DNA of 64,000 bases from Arcuatula senhousia (taxonomy: Eukaryota; Mollusca; Bivalvia; Mytilida; Mytilidae): positions 23,775,275-23,839,274 of the forward strand of contig OZ020308.1 in NCBI GenBank assembly GCA_963971305.1, written 5' to 3'. The notes beneath the pieces are model-generated. The model was not told the origin of the DNA and made no database searches. It saw only the letters and a list, made by a program, of their open reading frames with translations. Shown piece by piece: positions 25,301-33,130 of the stretch. Each line of letters begins with the position of its first letter. Positions within the stretch are counted from its first letter, which is position 1. Made by a program: the position numbers and the translations under genes.

Positions 25301-28300
25301 TGGTCTAAGCAATGCTTTTAATTGTAAAACAGGAGTTAGACAAGGTTGTATACTAAGTCCCTGGCTGTTTGCAATGTACATAGACGAACTTGCAAGTGAA
25401 ATGGAAAGAAATGGTGGAAATGGTATATTTGTTCATAAAGACTTTCATGACATTATGTTATTGCTCTTTGCGGATGACCTGGTGCTAATAGCAGATACTT
25501 GTATTGACCTACAGAGACGATTAAATTGCTTAGCCTCGTATTGTGATAAGTGGAATATGGCTGTTAACATGGATGTCGAAAATTGTAGTCTTTAAAAATG
25601 GTGGAATTCTCTCTAAACATGAAAAGTGGTACTTTAAAGATGAACGTCTCCAAATCGTTAGCTACTACAAATATCTTGGAATTATATTTTCAAATCGTTT
25701 GAAATGGACAGTCTGTTGTAGAACTTTGAGTAATCAATGTGAAAAAGCTTTAAATATGATAAATCACTGCTTATGTAAACTAGACTGTAAAGATATAAAC
25801 ATTGGATTTAAGCTTTTTGACTCAATGGCAGCACCTATTCTTTATTACGGAGCTGAAGTATGGGGCTTAGACAGAGTAAACGACATTGAAATGGTACAAA
25901 ATAAGTTTTGCAAGTGGTTACTTGGAATGAACACTCGAACAAACAACTATATTGCTAGAAGTGAATGTGGCCGATTTGAACTTTTCACTAACTTTCTTTG
26001 CAAGCCAATTAAATACTTCCTACGTCTACAAAGGTTGGAGACCAACAGACTACCCAAAGTGTGCTACAAAATGATGTTTGATGCAAACAGCCATGGGCGT
26101 AAGAACTGGTGCTCTAAAATACAATCTATTTTATTTATGTATGGGTTTGGTATAGTTTGGGAAAATCAAGGTGTAGAAAATGAAATGTTATTTTTAGATA
26201 TATTCAAACTGAGACTTAAAGATAATTATATACAGAATTGGTCAGATTATTTAAATAATTCTTCTAAATGTGAGTTTTATACAAAAGTTAAAGAATCTAT
26301 TTGTGTTAATGAATCTATACAAATGTTATCTTATAGTTTACGATGGCAAATTTATTCTATGCTATGTTCAAATCATATGCTTGCTATAGAGAAAGGTAGA
26401 CATGAGGGACAACCTCGTGAAAATAGACTGTGTCAAATCTGTAATTGTCGTTCCATTGAAGATGAATACCACTTTATTCTTGTAGGTCCAATGTTATCTG
26501 ACCTTAGGAAAATCTTTTTACCTGTATGGTGCCATAACAATGTTAACATGGTCAAACTTGTAAATCTATTCAGATCAAATGATATGAATATTCTCAGAAA
26601 TCTTGCAATTTATATTAAAAGGGCAAAAATATTGAGAGAAGAGCTATTGTCACTGTGACTTATCTATAATTATGTTGATGTAATTGTGTGACTGAATATG
26701 CATTCCTATGTATGTTAAAAGGTGCTTAATTATAGTTTACATTGTATATGATAAACATGTCTACTGTATATATTATTCTGTAGTTGGCAAATTATGTATT
26801 ATAAATATTTGATTGTAATGGTACCGTGGGCTGGAGGCCTGTTTATAGTACAATAAAGTATCTTTATCTTTATCTTTATCTTTATCTTACATTGATTCCT
26901 AAAACCCAGAATTCATGAATCCACAAATATCCATTTTATTCCAGGAAAATGATGACCATGAATGTACTTTTGCAGTACAAAAAATATTTTTCTCATCTTT
27001 TCCGGTTTTAATTGTAGGAATAATTTCTACAAAAACTTTTTTCAAAGCAGTCAGTGTCAAGTTTTCTCAGATTATAATGTTTAAACTACTGACATTGTCA
27101 AGTTCTTTTAATTTGATTTTTTTTTTTGCATAATTAATAAAGTATTTTAATGGTCTAAGGGCAGATAACTCAACTATATGTATTTTCATTATACAGTATT
27201 ACTGTAAACGTGTTTATTTTGAAGAAAATTCAAATAATTGTGCTTTTTCATTTTTAAAATAAGTCATGCATGTTATAAGTTTTAATTCCACCTCATATAA
27301 TAATGCTGTGTTTTGATTGGTCAACAAACGTAGGATTTTTCCGCATATTCAATATATCTTGAATTAATTGTAGCTGCCGTTGAATTTTATTTTACTAGCG
27401 TGGTATTTTTTTTCCCGCCATTTCAACTGCCGTGGTATTTTATTGAAATACCACGGTAATCGCGGAAAACCCCCAGTCTAAAAATAGACTGATATATATA
27501 GTGAGCATTTACAACAACAAAGATGGCGGAATCGGCAGACGACCAAGCCAATCCAGCCGTACAAAATCAAGAGGATAGAAGATTCTCCAATGCATCAGAC
27601 AATGATATTGATGAAATTTTATGTAACATTAACGCCAAAAACACCAATAAGTCTACAAAGTTCGCAGTGAAACTTCTAAGGGACTATTGTACTTCAAAGG
27701 ATCGGGATCCTGAATTTGAAAACTTATCCACCACAGACCTAGCAGTTTTATTGAAAGAGTTCTATGTTAATGCAAGGCAAAAGACCGGTGAATTATATAC
27801 CAGAAGCAGTTTCATAGTTATAAGGCAAAGCATCAACCGTCATTTGCAAAGTCCATCTGTAGGAAAAACATTTGATATTATCAGTGACAGTGACTTTAAT
27901 CTTGCTAACAAAACATTCAAAGCTATGTGCAAAAAACTACGTCAAGAAGGCAAAGGAAAGGTAACACACAAGCCTGCCATCCAACAAGGGGACATTGTTA
28001 AATTGTATAATCATCCACATGTTTTCAACCCAAACACACCACAAGGTCTTCTCAACAAGGTGTTTTTCGAAGTTCTACTGTATTTTTGTCGCCGTGGACA
28101 GGAAAACCTTCGTGAAATGCGTCCTGAACATTTTGAACTGAAAACGGATGATAATGGCAAACAATACATCTGCAAGAACTATTCTGAATTAACTAAAAAC
28201 CACCAAGGAATAGATGCAGAGGATTTTGAGGCGGAGGGTGGTAGAATTTATGCTACAGGAACACCAATGTGCCCGGTTTATTCTTTCGTAAAATACTTAG

Positions 28301-30896
28301 AAAAAAGAAACCCAAATTGTAATGCTTTATGGCAACGGCCTCGTGATAGCTTTGATGATAATGAATTATGGTTTGAACGGAAACCGCTTGGTGTAAATAC
28401 GCTTTCAAAAATGATGGCAGAAATATCTAAAGCTGCATCTTTATCCAAAGTTTATACCAACCACTGTATTCGTGCCACCTGCATAACAGTTTTGAATGAT
28501 GCTGGCTTTGAGGGGCGACATATTGTGACTGTGTCTGGCCATCGCAGTGAAGAAAGCATACGAAACTATTGTAACGATACTTCAGACCAGCAAAAAAGGG
28601 ATATGTCTACATCCATTTCAAAATTCACTAATGTCATGAATGTCATCCCAGAACCCCCAGTATCCTCTGTAAATGTTGACCAGTTCGACGACAGCATATC
28701 AGAAAATGAACTTATTCTCTCAGCTTCACAAACAGAAGTGCTAATGAATGACATCGTTACAGGCCAAGCTGAATTGACTGATTATAGACAACCATTGGTG
28801 AATATTGAGAACATCAGTTCAGTCTCAAATGAAATTAATTCTTCTAACATGTCTAATGTACTCAATTCTCCCAAAAAAGGAAATACAGTAGTGAGACCTG
28901 ATGAAAATCCATACAGTATGATGTTTAATAACTGTACTGTGACAATCAACATGTCAAAACCATAGTTTATGATACATGCAGTGGACATTTCATCAATTCA
29001 TGTTCAAATTTCTTTTGAGTTTTTGTTTGTTTGTTAAAAAAAATTAACCAACTGTTTTATTTATATTATTGCCAATAGTTGATACATTTTGTACACAAAG
29101 TTTGCACACAGTACAAATGAAACATGATTTACACTCTTGGTTCAACATGGATGATCAATCCCAAAATATCAGATCTAATATAAAAACAATTTTAAATATT
29201 GGTCCTATTAATTGAACACCACAATGGTCCAGACTTGGTTTTTATAAATAAAAAGTGGATTTGATGAAGTTTTATGGTGTCCAAACTCCTGAAATACATG
29301 TACCCTGTTAAACAATTCTTTTACAATATATTTTAAAAAAAGTTCGTACATGATGTATAATTAATGTAACAAATCCTCATGGTTCAGACTTGGTATTTAA
29401 AATAGAAATGATGGGTTAGATGTATTTGTGGTTTTCTGTACATTTTGTAAAAAAAAATCCATAAACCTATTTTCATGTTATACGAGTAACGATGTTAGAA
29501 GGAATTTCCAAAGCTTCAGTCAGATCATTTTGCTAAATTTTGTGCAAAAACATCATGAACATGTAGTAAAATCCCTGGCGTGTAGAAAAGTAAGTGTGTA
29601 TCATTGAAACCTGCTAGAGATAAAATGCATATATCTTAGTGGTCCTGACTTATTTGCAGTTAACATGGTATGTAAGCATTTGATGAAATGGTGGTTTAAA
29701 ATCATATTACAGTGTAGATGATGCTGGATCCCCCCATCAAACATTACAACAGAAAAAGATTTTATCATTGCCATGCAAATTCGTATGATTTATTAAAAAA
29801 AAAAAACACCAGACAAAATCTACCATTTACAATAATAAAAATATTATTGCAGAAAACAACAGGACTGTCAAACGTGAAAAAACATTTTGATTTACATAAA
29901 AAATGTTGTCCTGAAGGATTTATCAATATTAGATGCCAAATCAACCACAATGAAGACGCAGCATTTTTATATAAGGTGGAATTATATTTCTTAAAAACTA
30001 AGAGATTCTTATAAACATAGAAAAGATATTCGGTGGAATTAAAGAACTATACAATACTGGTGAGTGGTATTTGCCAAAAATACTACTTTCGAGGCTGATG
30101 AAATTTCACTCGCCTTACGGCTCGTGAAATTTTTAATCAGCCTCTCAAGTAGTATTTTTGGACAAATACCACTCACCAGTATTGTATAGTTCTTTAGTAT
30201 GCACATGTGATTCACTGATTTGCAAATCAAATTCATACCTTTATAGGTTTTGGTACTTTGATCATATCCATTCCATGTAATGCTTCAAGGCTGCTATACT
30301 CCCCATCAAACATAATTCTTGCCTTTAAAAAGAAATAAAACAACATATTTGCTAAAAAACTTCATTTCTTGAAAAGAACATGTATATATCAAAGGAAGAT
30401 AACTCAATAATTATACATGTATAAGCTTTCTCATGTTTCTTTTGAAGTACATGTATTGAAATAATAAAAGATAAATTTGGGTGTGATAGAAATTAAAAAG
30501 GTCTGGCACAATTTCATTTTCAAAGAGAAGGGCAAGGGATTTTATCTTGAGTTAATTCACAAATTTTCGAATGATTAACATTATTAACAAACACAAAATT
30601 AAAAAAAAATTCTAGCATGATTTAACACAAATGGAAATAGTTTTATGCATAAAAAATATTTGAAATACAAAATAAACTGTTTTTTTTCTCAGGTACAAAA
30701 ACTTTAAATAATTATCAAATATGTTATATCAAACCTCTGACTTGCTGTTCATTTTGACAAATATTTTCTCTCCTTTTTCTGTTGTCATGCCAACACCTTC
30801 ATTTATACATCCACCTCCATAGCCACCTTCAACTTTGACCTTTAAACCAATTTCTTTTTCAACCAGATCAGTCAGAGATGAATCTTTTTTAGACAT
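13327..30896 (-). CDS. FN3K: Fructosamine/ketosamine-3-kinase (eight coding exons)
   Basis: Coding exons, in transcript order on the minus strand: 30896-30735, 30322-30239, 19199-19099, 17377-17218, 16496-16446, 14887-14746, 14263-14089, 13399-13327. They total 948 nt, 315 aa plus stop; human FN3K is 309 aa. All junctions are GT-AG and in phase. The enzyme phosphorylates fructosamine or ribulosamine adducts on proteins so that they fall off (deglycation). Visible motifs: glycine loop [11 protein letters not shown] with the family's redox-sensitive cysteine (C30); ATP-anchoring lysine in IFVKMN (K48); [11 protein letters not shown] hinge; [14 protein letters not shown]; catalytic loop [10 protein letters not shown] (D220); metal-binding [14 protein letters not shown] (D237); C-terminal [18 protein letters not shown] possible 5' UTR acceptor lies 9 nt upstream of the ATG. 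Intron 2 (30238-19200) holds a LINE, a Crypton-type gene and a large hairpin. It may be FN3K or its sister FN3KRP; invertebrates usually have a single pre-duplication copy. Confidence 0.94.
15238..15648. repeat. Recent 206-bp tandem duplication in kinase intron
   Basis: Two nearly identical copies (15238-15443 and 15444-15648), each starting CTTTCAGTTTACAGGTACTG and ending GAAGC(C)TAAACTACAC. Only a few differences are visible. It lies between coding exons 5 and 6 of the minus-strand kinase gene. Confidence 0.9.
15657..16025. mobile_element. Possible MITE with weak terminal inverted repeats
   Basis: The left end reads AATAAGGCGTAGCAG-TGCTAGA and the right end reads, inverted, AATAAAGCGTAGCAGCATCTAGA. 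The ~370 bp between has no frame. Target duplications were not found, so this is tentative. Confidence 0.35.
16093..16181 (+). repeat. Relic right half of the CTGTG-ended MITE
   Basis: Contains AATCCACGAACTT, CCACGAAAATTGGTAC and CATGAAAATAAATGAATC, and ends CAACAGTA, as in the right end of the bivalve-type MITE. The 62-aa frame at 16092 overlaps it and is not called. Confidence 0.5.
18166..18344. mobile_element. 179-bp MITE with 34-bp terminal inverted repeats
   Basis: Ends are AGGGCTGTTCCATTTAAATT (with further GACGTGGG) at 18166 and, inverted, AGGGCTGTTCCATTTAGATT at 18344. The interior is G-rich (TTGGTGGGGGG twice). The left end is preceded by TA and the right end reads CCCTAG, so a TA duplication is possible but not proven. 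It lies in a kinase intron. The 60-aa frame at 18189-18371 lies inside it and is an artefact. Confidence 0.75.
18945..19012 (-). pseudogene. Decayed duplicate of kinase exon 3
   Basis: On the minus strand this segment matches the 3' two thirds of coding exon 3, sharing GAGTACATAGATTT, ATGGTCTGTCAAAGT and the end AAGCTTGCAAGGTAT including the splice donor. It lies about 90 bp past the real exon. It has lost bases in the GCCAAGCTTGGAGAACAG part, is frameshifted at the former ATGGAG (now TTGAG) and contains a TGA, so it cannot replace the true exon. Confidence 0.75.
19250..19400. repeat. Possible CCGTATTTTGCCGTGTATAA-type MITE fragment
   Basis: The sequence CCGTATTTTGCCGTGTATAA followed by TGTGCATTTATGTACAATGC and GCGCACCCCC resembles a widespread animal MITE family (recognised from memory). 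Borders are unclear. Confidence 0.35.
19443..19494. repeat. LINE target-site duplication, left copy (52 bp)
   Basis: Identical over 52 bp to 26887-26938; starts TTACATTGATTCC and ends ATATCCATTTTA. It defines the left border of the LINE. The target was itself a relic of the CTGTG-ended MITE. Confidence 0.92.
19612..20661 (+). pseudogene. LINE ORF1, broken by two frameshifts
   Basis: The first frame (19612-20112, from ATG) has a basic N terminus, a hydrophobic stretch (residues about 47-62, [16 protein letters not shown]) and the 2A-like motif [10 protein letters not shown] (core residues 65-72). A coiled-coil-like region follows ([20 protein letters not shown]). A +1 shift near 20095 brings in [20 protein letters not shown], the typical start of a LINE ORF1 RNA-recognition domain. 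A second shift near 20200 leads to the C-terminal part ([18 protein letters not shown], ending at TAG 20659-20661). ORF1 proteins bind LINE RNA to form the transposition particle. The hydrophobic run before the 2A fits reports that such 2A peptides can double as signal sequences. Confidence 0.85.
19804..19827 (+). other. 2A-like ribosome-skipping motif DIEANPGP
   Basis: The codons spell D-I-E-A-N-P-G-P, matching the consensus D(V/I)ExNPGP exactly. In known cases the ribosome fails to join the final glycine and proline, releasing the upstream peptide (here 71 residues) and continuing translation. Such motifs are established in some non-LTR retrotransposons of trypanosomes, sea urchin and molluscs. 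Activity here is inferred. Confidence 0.85.
20662..26658 (+). pseudogene. LINE ORF2 (endonuclease-reverse transcriptase), disrupted
   Basis: Endonuclease: [13 protein letters not shown] near 20761 and FIETF, then, after the nested element, [11 protein letters not shown] near 23640 and STIDYFITS near 23910. Reverse transcriptase: [16 protein letters not shown] near 24760, [32 protein letters not shown] near 25165 (catalytic Asp), [20 protein letters not shown] near 25470 (catalytic Asp pair). The C-terminal finger CQIC...[11 protein letters not shown] has lost its last cysteine. Breaks: the 2412-bp insertion at 21188, TAG 23771-23773, a one-base shift in the T run near 23940-23947, TGA 25284-25286, and a shift near 25575. 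The frame is the same as the end of ORF1 and has no ATG before the endonuclease. Confidence 0.88.
21189..23600. mobile_element. 2.4-kb fold-back element with TTAA duplication
   Basis: The two arms (about 21189-22320 and 22450-23600) are diverged inverted copies around a loop near 22390. The tips are GTGCGTGTCTCAGAGAAAAC and its complement. TTAA flanks both ends (21185-21188, 23601-23604). Removing the element and one TTAA restores the LINE endonuclease frame exactly, which fixes the borders. TTAA duplication is typical of piggyBac and Kolobok transposases. Paired frames of 61-71 aa in the two arms are mirror images of each other and are not convincing genes. Confidence 0.92.
26887..26938. repeat. 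LINE target-site duplication, right copy (52 bp)
   Basis: Second copy of the 52-bp direct repeat that flanks the LINE, directly after its (TTTATC)n tail. Sequence beyond it (to about 26976, ending CTTTTGCAGTA) continues the interrupted MITE relic. Confidence 0.92.
26977..27425. other. AT-rich stretch between LINE and recombinase gene
   Basis: No frame worth calling. An inverted CCAAT box (GATTGG, 27315-27320) lies about 200 bp upstream of the recombinase start. The left border of the Crypton-type element is presumably here but cannot be seen, since such elements lack terminal inverted repeats. Confidence 0.35.
27428..27520 (+). promoter_or_regulatory. Two small hairpins and a TATA-like run before the recombinase
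   Basis: CCGTGGTATTT...AAATACCACGG (27430-27456) is a perfect 11-bp-stem palindrome, preceded by a related GCGTGGTATTTT near 27399. AGTCTAAAAATAGACT (27475-27490) is a second small palindrome. TATATATA is at 27493-27500, only 23 bp before the ATG, so if it is a TATA box the leader is very short. Possible binding sites for the encoded recombinase (inference). Confidence 0.35.
27523..28965 (+). CDS. Crypton-type tyrosine recombinase, intact single-exon gene
   Basis: 480 aa without introns, ATG in good context (AAGATGG). Residues about 40-150 form a core-binding-like helical domain ([31 protein letters not shown]). Residues about 155-360 form the catalytic domain: first arginine in [12 protein letters not shown] (R190/R191), a lysine in LTKNHQG (K225), the box NHCIRAT (H314, R317), [12 protein letters not shown] (H340, nucleophile Y349). 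The whole tyrosine-recombinase set is present, and the overall layout matches DUF3504/KIAA1958-like proteins derived from Crypton transposons. The C-terminal ~120 residues are acidic and low in conserved features. Such enzymes cut and rejoin DNA through a covalent tyrosine link. It lies antisense in kinase intron 2, 600 bp past the LINE. It could be an active element or a domesticated gene; the sequence cannot tell. Confidence 0.88.
   Translation: MAESADDQANPAVQNQEDRRFSNASDNDIDEILCNINAKNTNKSTKFAVKLLRDYCTSKDRDPEFENLSTTDLAVLLKEFYVNARQKTGELYTRSSFIVIRQSINRHLQSPSVGKTFDIISDSDFNLANKTFKAMCKKLRQEGKGKVTHKPAIQQGDIVKLYNHPHVFNPNTPQGLLNKVFFEVLLYFCRRGQENLREMRPEHFELKTDDNGKQYICKNYSELTKNHQGIDAEDFEAEGGRIYATGTPMCPVYSFVKYLEKRNPNCNALWQRPRDSFDDNELWFERKPLGVNTLSKMMAEISKAASLSKVYTNHCIRATCITVLNDAGFEGRHIVTVSGHRSEESIRNYCNDTSDQQKRDMSTSISKFTNVMNVIPEPPVSSVNVDQFDDSISENELILSASQTEVLMNDIVTGQAELTDYRQPLVNIENISSVSNEINSSNMSNVLNSPKKGNTVVRPDENPYSMMFNNCTVTINMSKP
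28966..30040. other. AT-rich tail region after the recombinase gene
   Basis: Probably the 3' part of the Crypton-type insertion plus intron DNA. The 98-aa frame at 29718-30014 is lysine-rich and starts close to an A10 run; it is not supported as a gene. No repeat borders were recognised. Confidence 0.35.
30041..30195. mobile_element. 155-bp near-perfect hairpin (fold-back MITE)
   Basis: AAAGAACTATACAATACTGG at the left end is the exact reverse complement of the right end. The ~72-bp arms differ at only a few positions and enclose a short loop near CTCGCCTTACGGCTCG. It lies 43 nt into kinase intron 2, directly after the exon 2 splice donor. No flanking duplication was resolved. Confidence 0.85.
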
Positions 30897-31095
30897 TGCT
30901 GCTTGCTAAAAAATCTTTAAAATCAGGTATTTAAAAATAAAAAGAAGAAAAATATGAAATAATATGAAAGCGAAGCTAGTAAATGTACATACAGAGCATG
31001 CCATATTGCACAAGACCCAAAGTATGATGAAGAAAAAATCATTTTGACTTTATTCAAATTTCAAAAGTTTTCTAAAGTCTACATATGCCCAGAAA

Positions 31096-31350
31096 CAATA
31101 GGCTCCCAGGAGCCTTAATCGCTCACCTGGTCTTGATGTCAACCTTATGAAGACTTTTGAATAGCTTAATGAGCTGAATGTTTAAGCAAGAACAAACTTT
31201 TCTCTATCTGCAATAGATTTCATTCTATAGGCCAAAAACACTATTTTTTGCCTTTTAGAGGCTGTAACCCCTATAAGGGGTCATCTGAGAACATCGACCC
31301 TATGAAGAGTTTTGTAGAGCTAAATGAGCTGAACATTTAAGCAAAGTCTG
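31096..31350 (+). repeat. AGGCTCCCAGGAGCC family fragment
   Basis: Begins ATAGGCTCCCAGGAGCCTTA and CGCTCACCTGG and contains about one and a half ~155-bp units (TGAGCTGAA(C/T)(A/G)TTTAAGCA twice, and CCCCTATAAGGGGTCATCTG). Confidence 0.65.
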
Positions 31351-31695
31351 GTTTAATTCCAAGCTGTGTTGCTAATTCTTTGCCTTTTTCTTGAAGAATG
31401 GGGCCAGACAAGGGCCAACATCTCTCTCTCGTGCACTCTTGAACCACTCTAAGAGGGCTTTCGTGGAGTCTACTTTCCATGTACATGATTATAGTTTTAT
31501 AATTTTTCATGTTACTTCCATCATAACACTTTTTTAAAAACTCTTATTCATTTATGTGAATGTGCAACACTTCTTACATGTATGTTGTGAATATTAACGA
31601 ATTTTACATTTTTTTTTTCAGATTAAAAATTGTGAACTTAGAAGTAAACAACATTTTTGGAATTCTCCCATATATTTTGGTCTTTGTTTTAGAAA

Positions 31696-32002
31696 TATAG
31701 CTTCTACAACGCAATCGATTATGGAATTTCTAACATCTCGTGAAATAAATTTGATATTTTAATCGCTCGGCAAGCCTCACCATTAAAACAATCAAATTTA
31801 TTTCCCTTGATGTTAGAAATTTCATAATCATCAATAATTTAGTTGTAGAAGGTTTTTCTCTTATATGTCTACAGGTAAAAAACTCCAAAAAGGTCATCGA
31901 CTGCACATGCATTACACTGAGAACAAAATTTTCTCTAGAGGTGAGAAATATTTTTCCACAACTGGTTGAGAGGTTGATAAATCAGATGAAAATTAGAGAA
32001 AT
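31696..32002 (-). mobile_element. MITE-like repeat with hairpin, copy 2 (inverted)
   Basis: Reverse-complement relative of 4289-4604. The same hairpin arms (TTATGGAATTTCTAACATC) and the same flank with CTCAACCAGTTGTGGAAAAA and TCTCTAATTTTCATC are present. It lies about 800 bp upstream of the kinase start codon. Confidence 0.7.
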
Positions 32003-32034
32003 TATCATTCATGTTTTTGAGATGGTTCCCTACT

Positions 32035-32179
32035 CAGTGGCGGTTCCTGGATTTTTGAAAAGGGGGGGTCCAAAACTATAATTTGATGATTTTTGCCCAA
32101 ATTTTGCATGAAAATCACAGAATTTTCCGACGAAAGGAGGGTCCAGGGGGTCTGTACCCTCCCTCTGGATCCGCCACTG
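32035..32179. mobile_element. 145-bp MITE, CAGTGGCGG ends, 5-bp duplication, copy 1
   Basis: Ends CAGTGGCGGTTCC and, inverted, CAGTGGCGGATCC. Direct repeats CTACT flank it at 32030-32034 and 32180-32184. Interior has GGGGGGTCC and AGGGTCCAGGGGGTC. A second member at 54273-54420 also has a 5-bp duplication. This pattern fits hAT5-type elements. Confidence 0.8.
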
Positions 32180-32415
32180 CTACTCATGTTGTTTTTTTTT
32201 TGTAAGGACTACTCACTTCATTGTGATTACAACCTTTTCCATGATTTAATACTAGACGATAAAGAGATGTGGAATAAGTGTACGCGACACAACCAACATT
32301 AAAGAAATGGGCAATTCAAAAAATTACAATGGAAAACAGCCAGCAGTCTTCAACATGGCCAGAGGTCAATGCTCAGTGTCTTGCATTGGCCAAAGTTTGA
32401 AATACAATACATAAG

Positions 32416-32452
32416 ATCATAGACCTGTATATTAAATATACAGGTCTATGAT
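32416..32452. repeat. Tiny palindrome ATCATAGACCTGTATATT, copy 1
   Basis: A 37-bp inverted repeat with arms ATCATAGACCTGTATATT and its complement. The same arms recur at 32595. Confidence 0.85.
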
Positions 32453-32519
32453 AAGATTCAAACAAATCCCTAGATTATCAACTAAAGACCCATTTCTGGA
32501 CATAAAACAATTTTAACTC

Positions 32520-33130
32520 CCCAGGTTTTATGTGAACATTACTGAATACTCACGATTATCTGTGATCAATACTCACAATTTTCCGTGAACACTATCATAG
32601 ACCTGTATAATATACAGGTCTATGACACTATTCACGTTTTCAAGTGAGCACTTCTCACATTTTCTGTGAACACTATTCATGTTTTCTGTGAACAGTATTA
32701 ACGTTTTCTGTGAACACTACTCATGTTTTCTGTGAACACTATTCACATTTACTGTGAACACTATTCACATTTACTGTGAACACTACTCACATTTTTTAGT
32801 GATCACTACTCAGGTTTTATGTGAACACTACTCATACTTTTTTAGTGAGCACTATTCACATTTACTGTGAACACTACTCACATTTTTGAGTGAGCACCAC
32901 TCACATTTTCTGTGAACACTATTCATGTTTTCTGTGAACACTACTCACATTTTTAGTGAGCACTATTCACATTTTCTTTTGAACACTATTCATGTTTTCT
33001 GTGAACACTACTCACTTTTAATAGTGAGTACTACTCACGTTTTATGTGAATACTACTAACGTTTTCTGTGAACAGTATTCACAATCACATTTTATGTGAT
33101 TTCTTCTCACGTTTTCTGTCATTATTACTC
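32520..33130 (+). repeat. Minisatellite, ~22-bp unit
   Basis: About two dozen imperfect copies of TTTTCTGTGAACACTATTCA (with one or two more bases), with variants such as TTTTTAGTGAGCACTACTCA. It ends about 55 bp before the 1340-bp array begins. A palindrome interrupts it at 32595. Confidence 0.85.
32595..32625. repeat. Tiny palindrome TCATAGACCTGTATA, copy 2
   Basis: A perfect 31-bp palindrome (arms TCATAGACCTGTATA around a single base) lying inside the minisatellite. Confidence 0.85.

Larger units (their letters stand above)
19495..26886 (+). mobile_element. Full-length, decayed APE-type LINE with 2A-like peptide
   Basis: The element is bounded by a 52-bp direct repeat on each side. Without a nested 2412-bp insertion it is about 4.98 kb. 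Order: ~117-bp leader, ORF1 (2A-like peptide, coiled coil, RNA-binding-like part), ORF2 (AP-type endonuclease, reverse transcriptase, C-terminal CCHC-like finger), a short 3' UTR with AATAAAG, and a (TTTATC)n tail at about 26858-26886. The endonuclease plus RT arrangement and simple-repeat tail fit the CR1/L2/Rex1 group of LINEs. Both ORFs are broken. It sits antisense in kinase intron 2. Confidence 0.9.

Noticed and set aside
28566..28988. Minus-strand frames opposite the recombinase 3' end
   Set aside because: Antisense shadows of the intact 480-codon gene.
32520..33130. CRISPR-like array
   Set aside because: Units of ~22 bp are imperfect and directly joined with no unique spacers; the genome is eukaryotic. 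It is a minisatellite.
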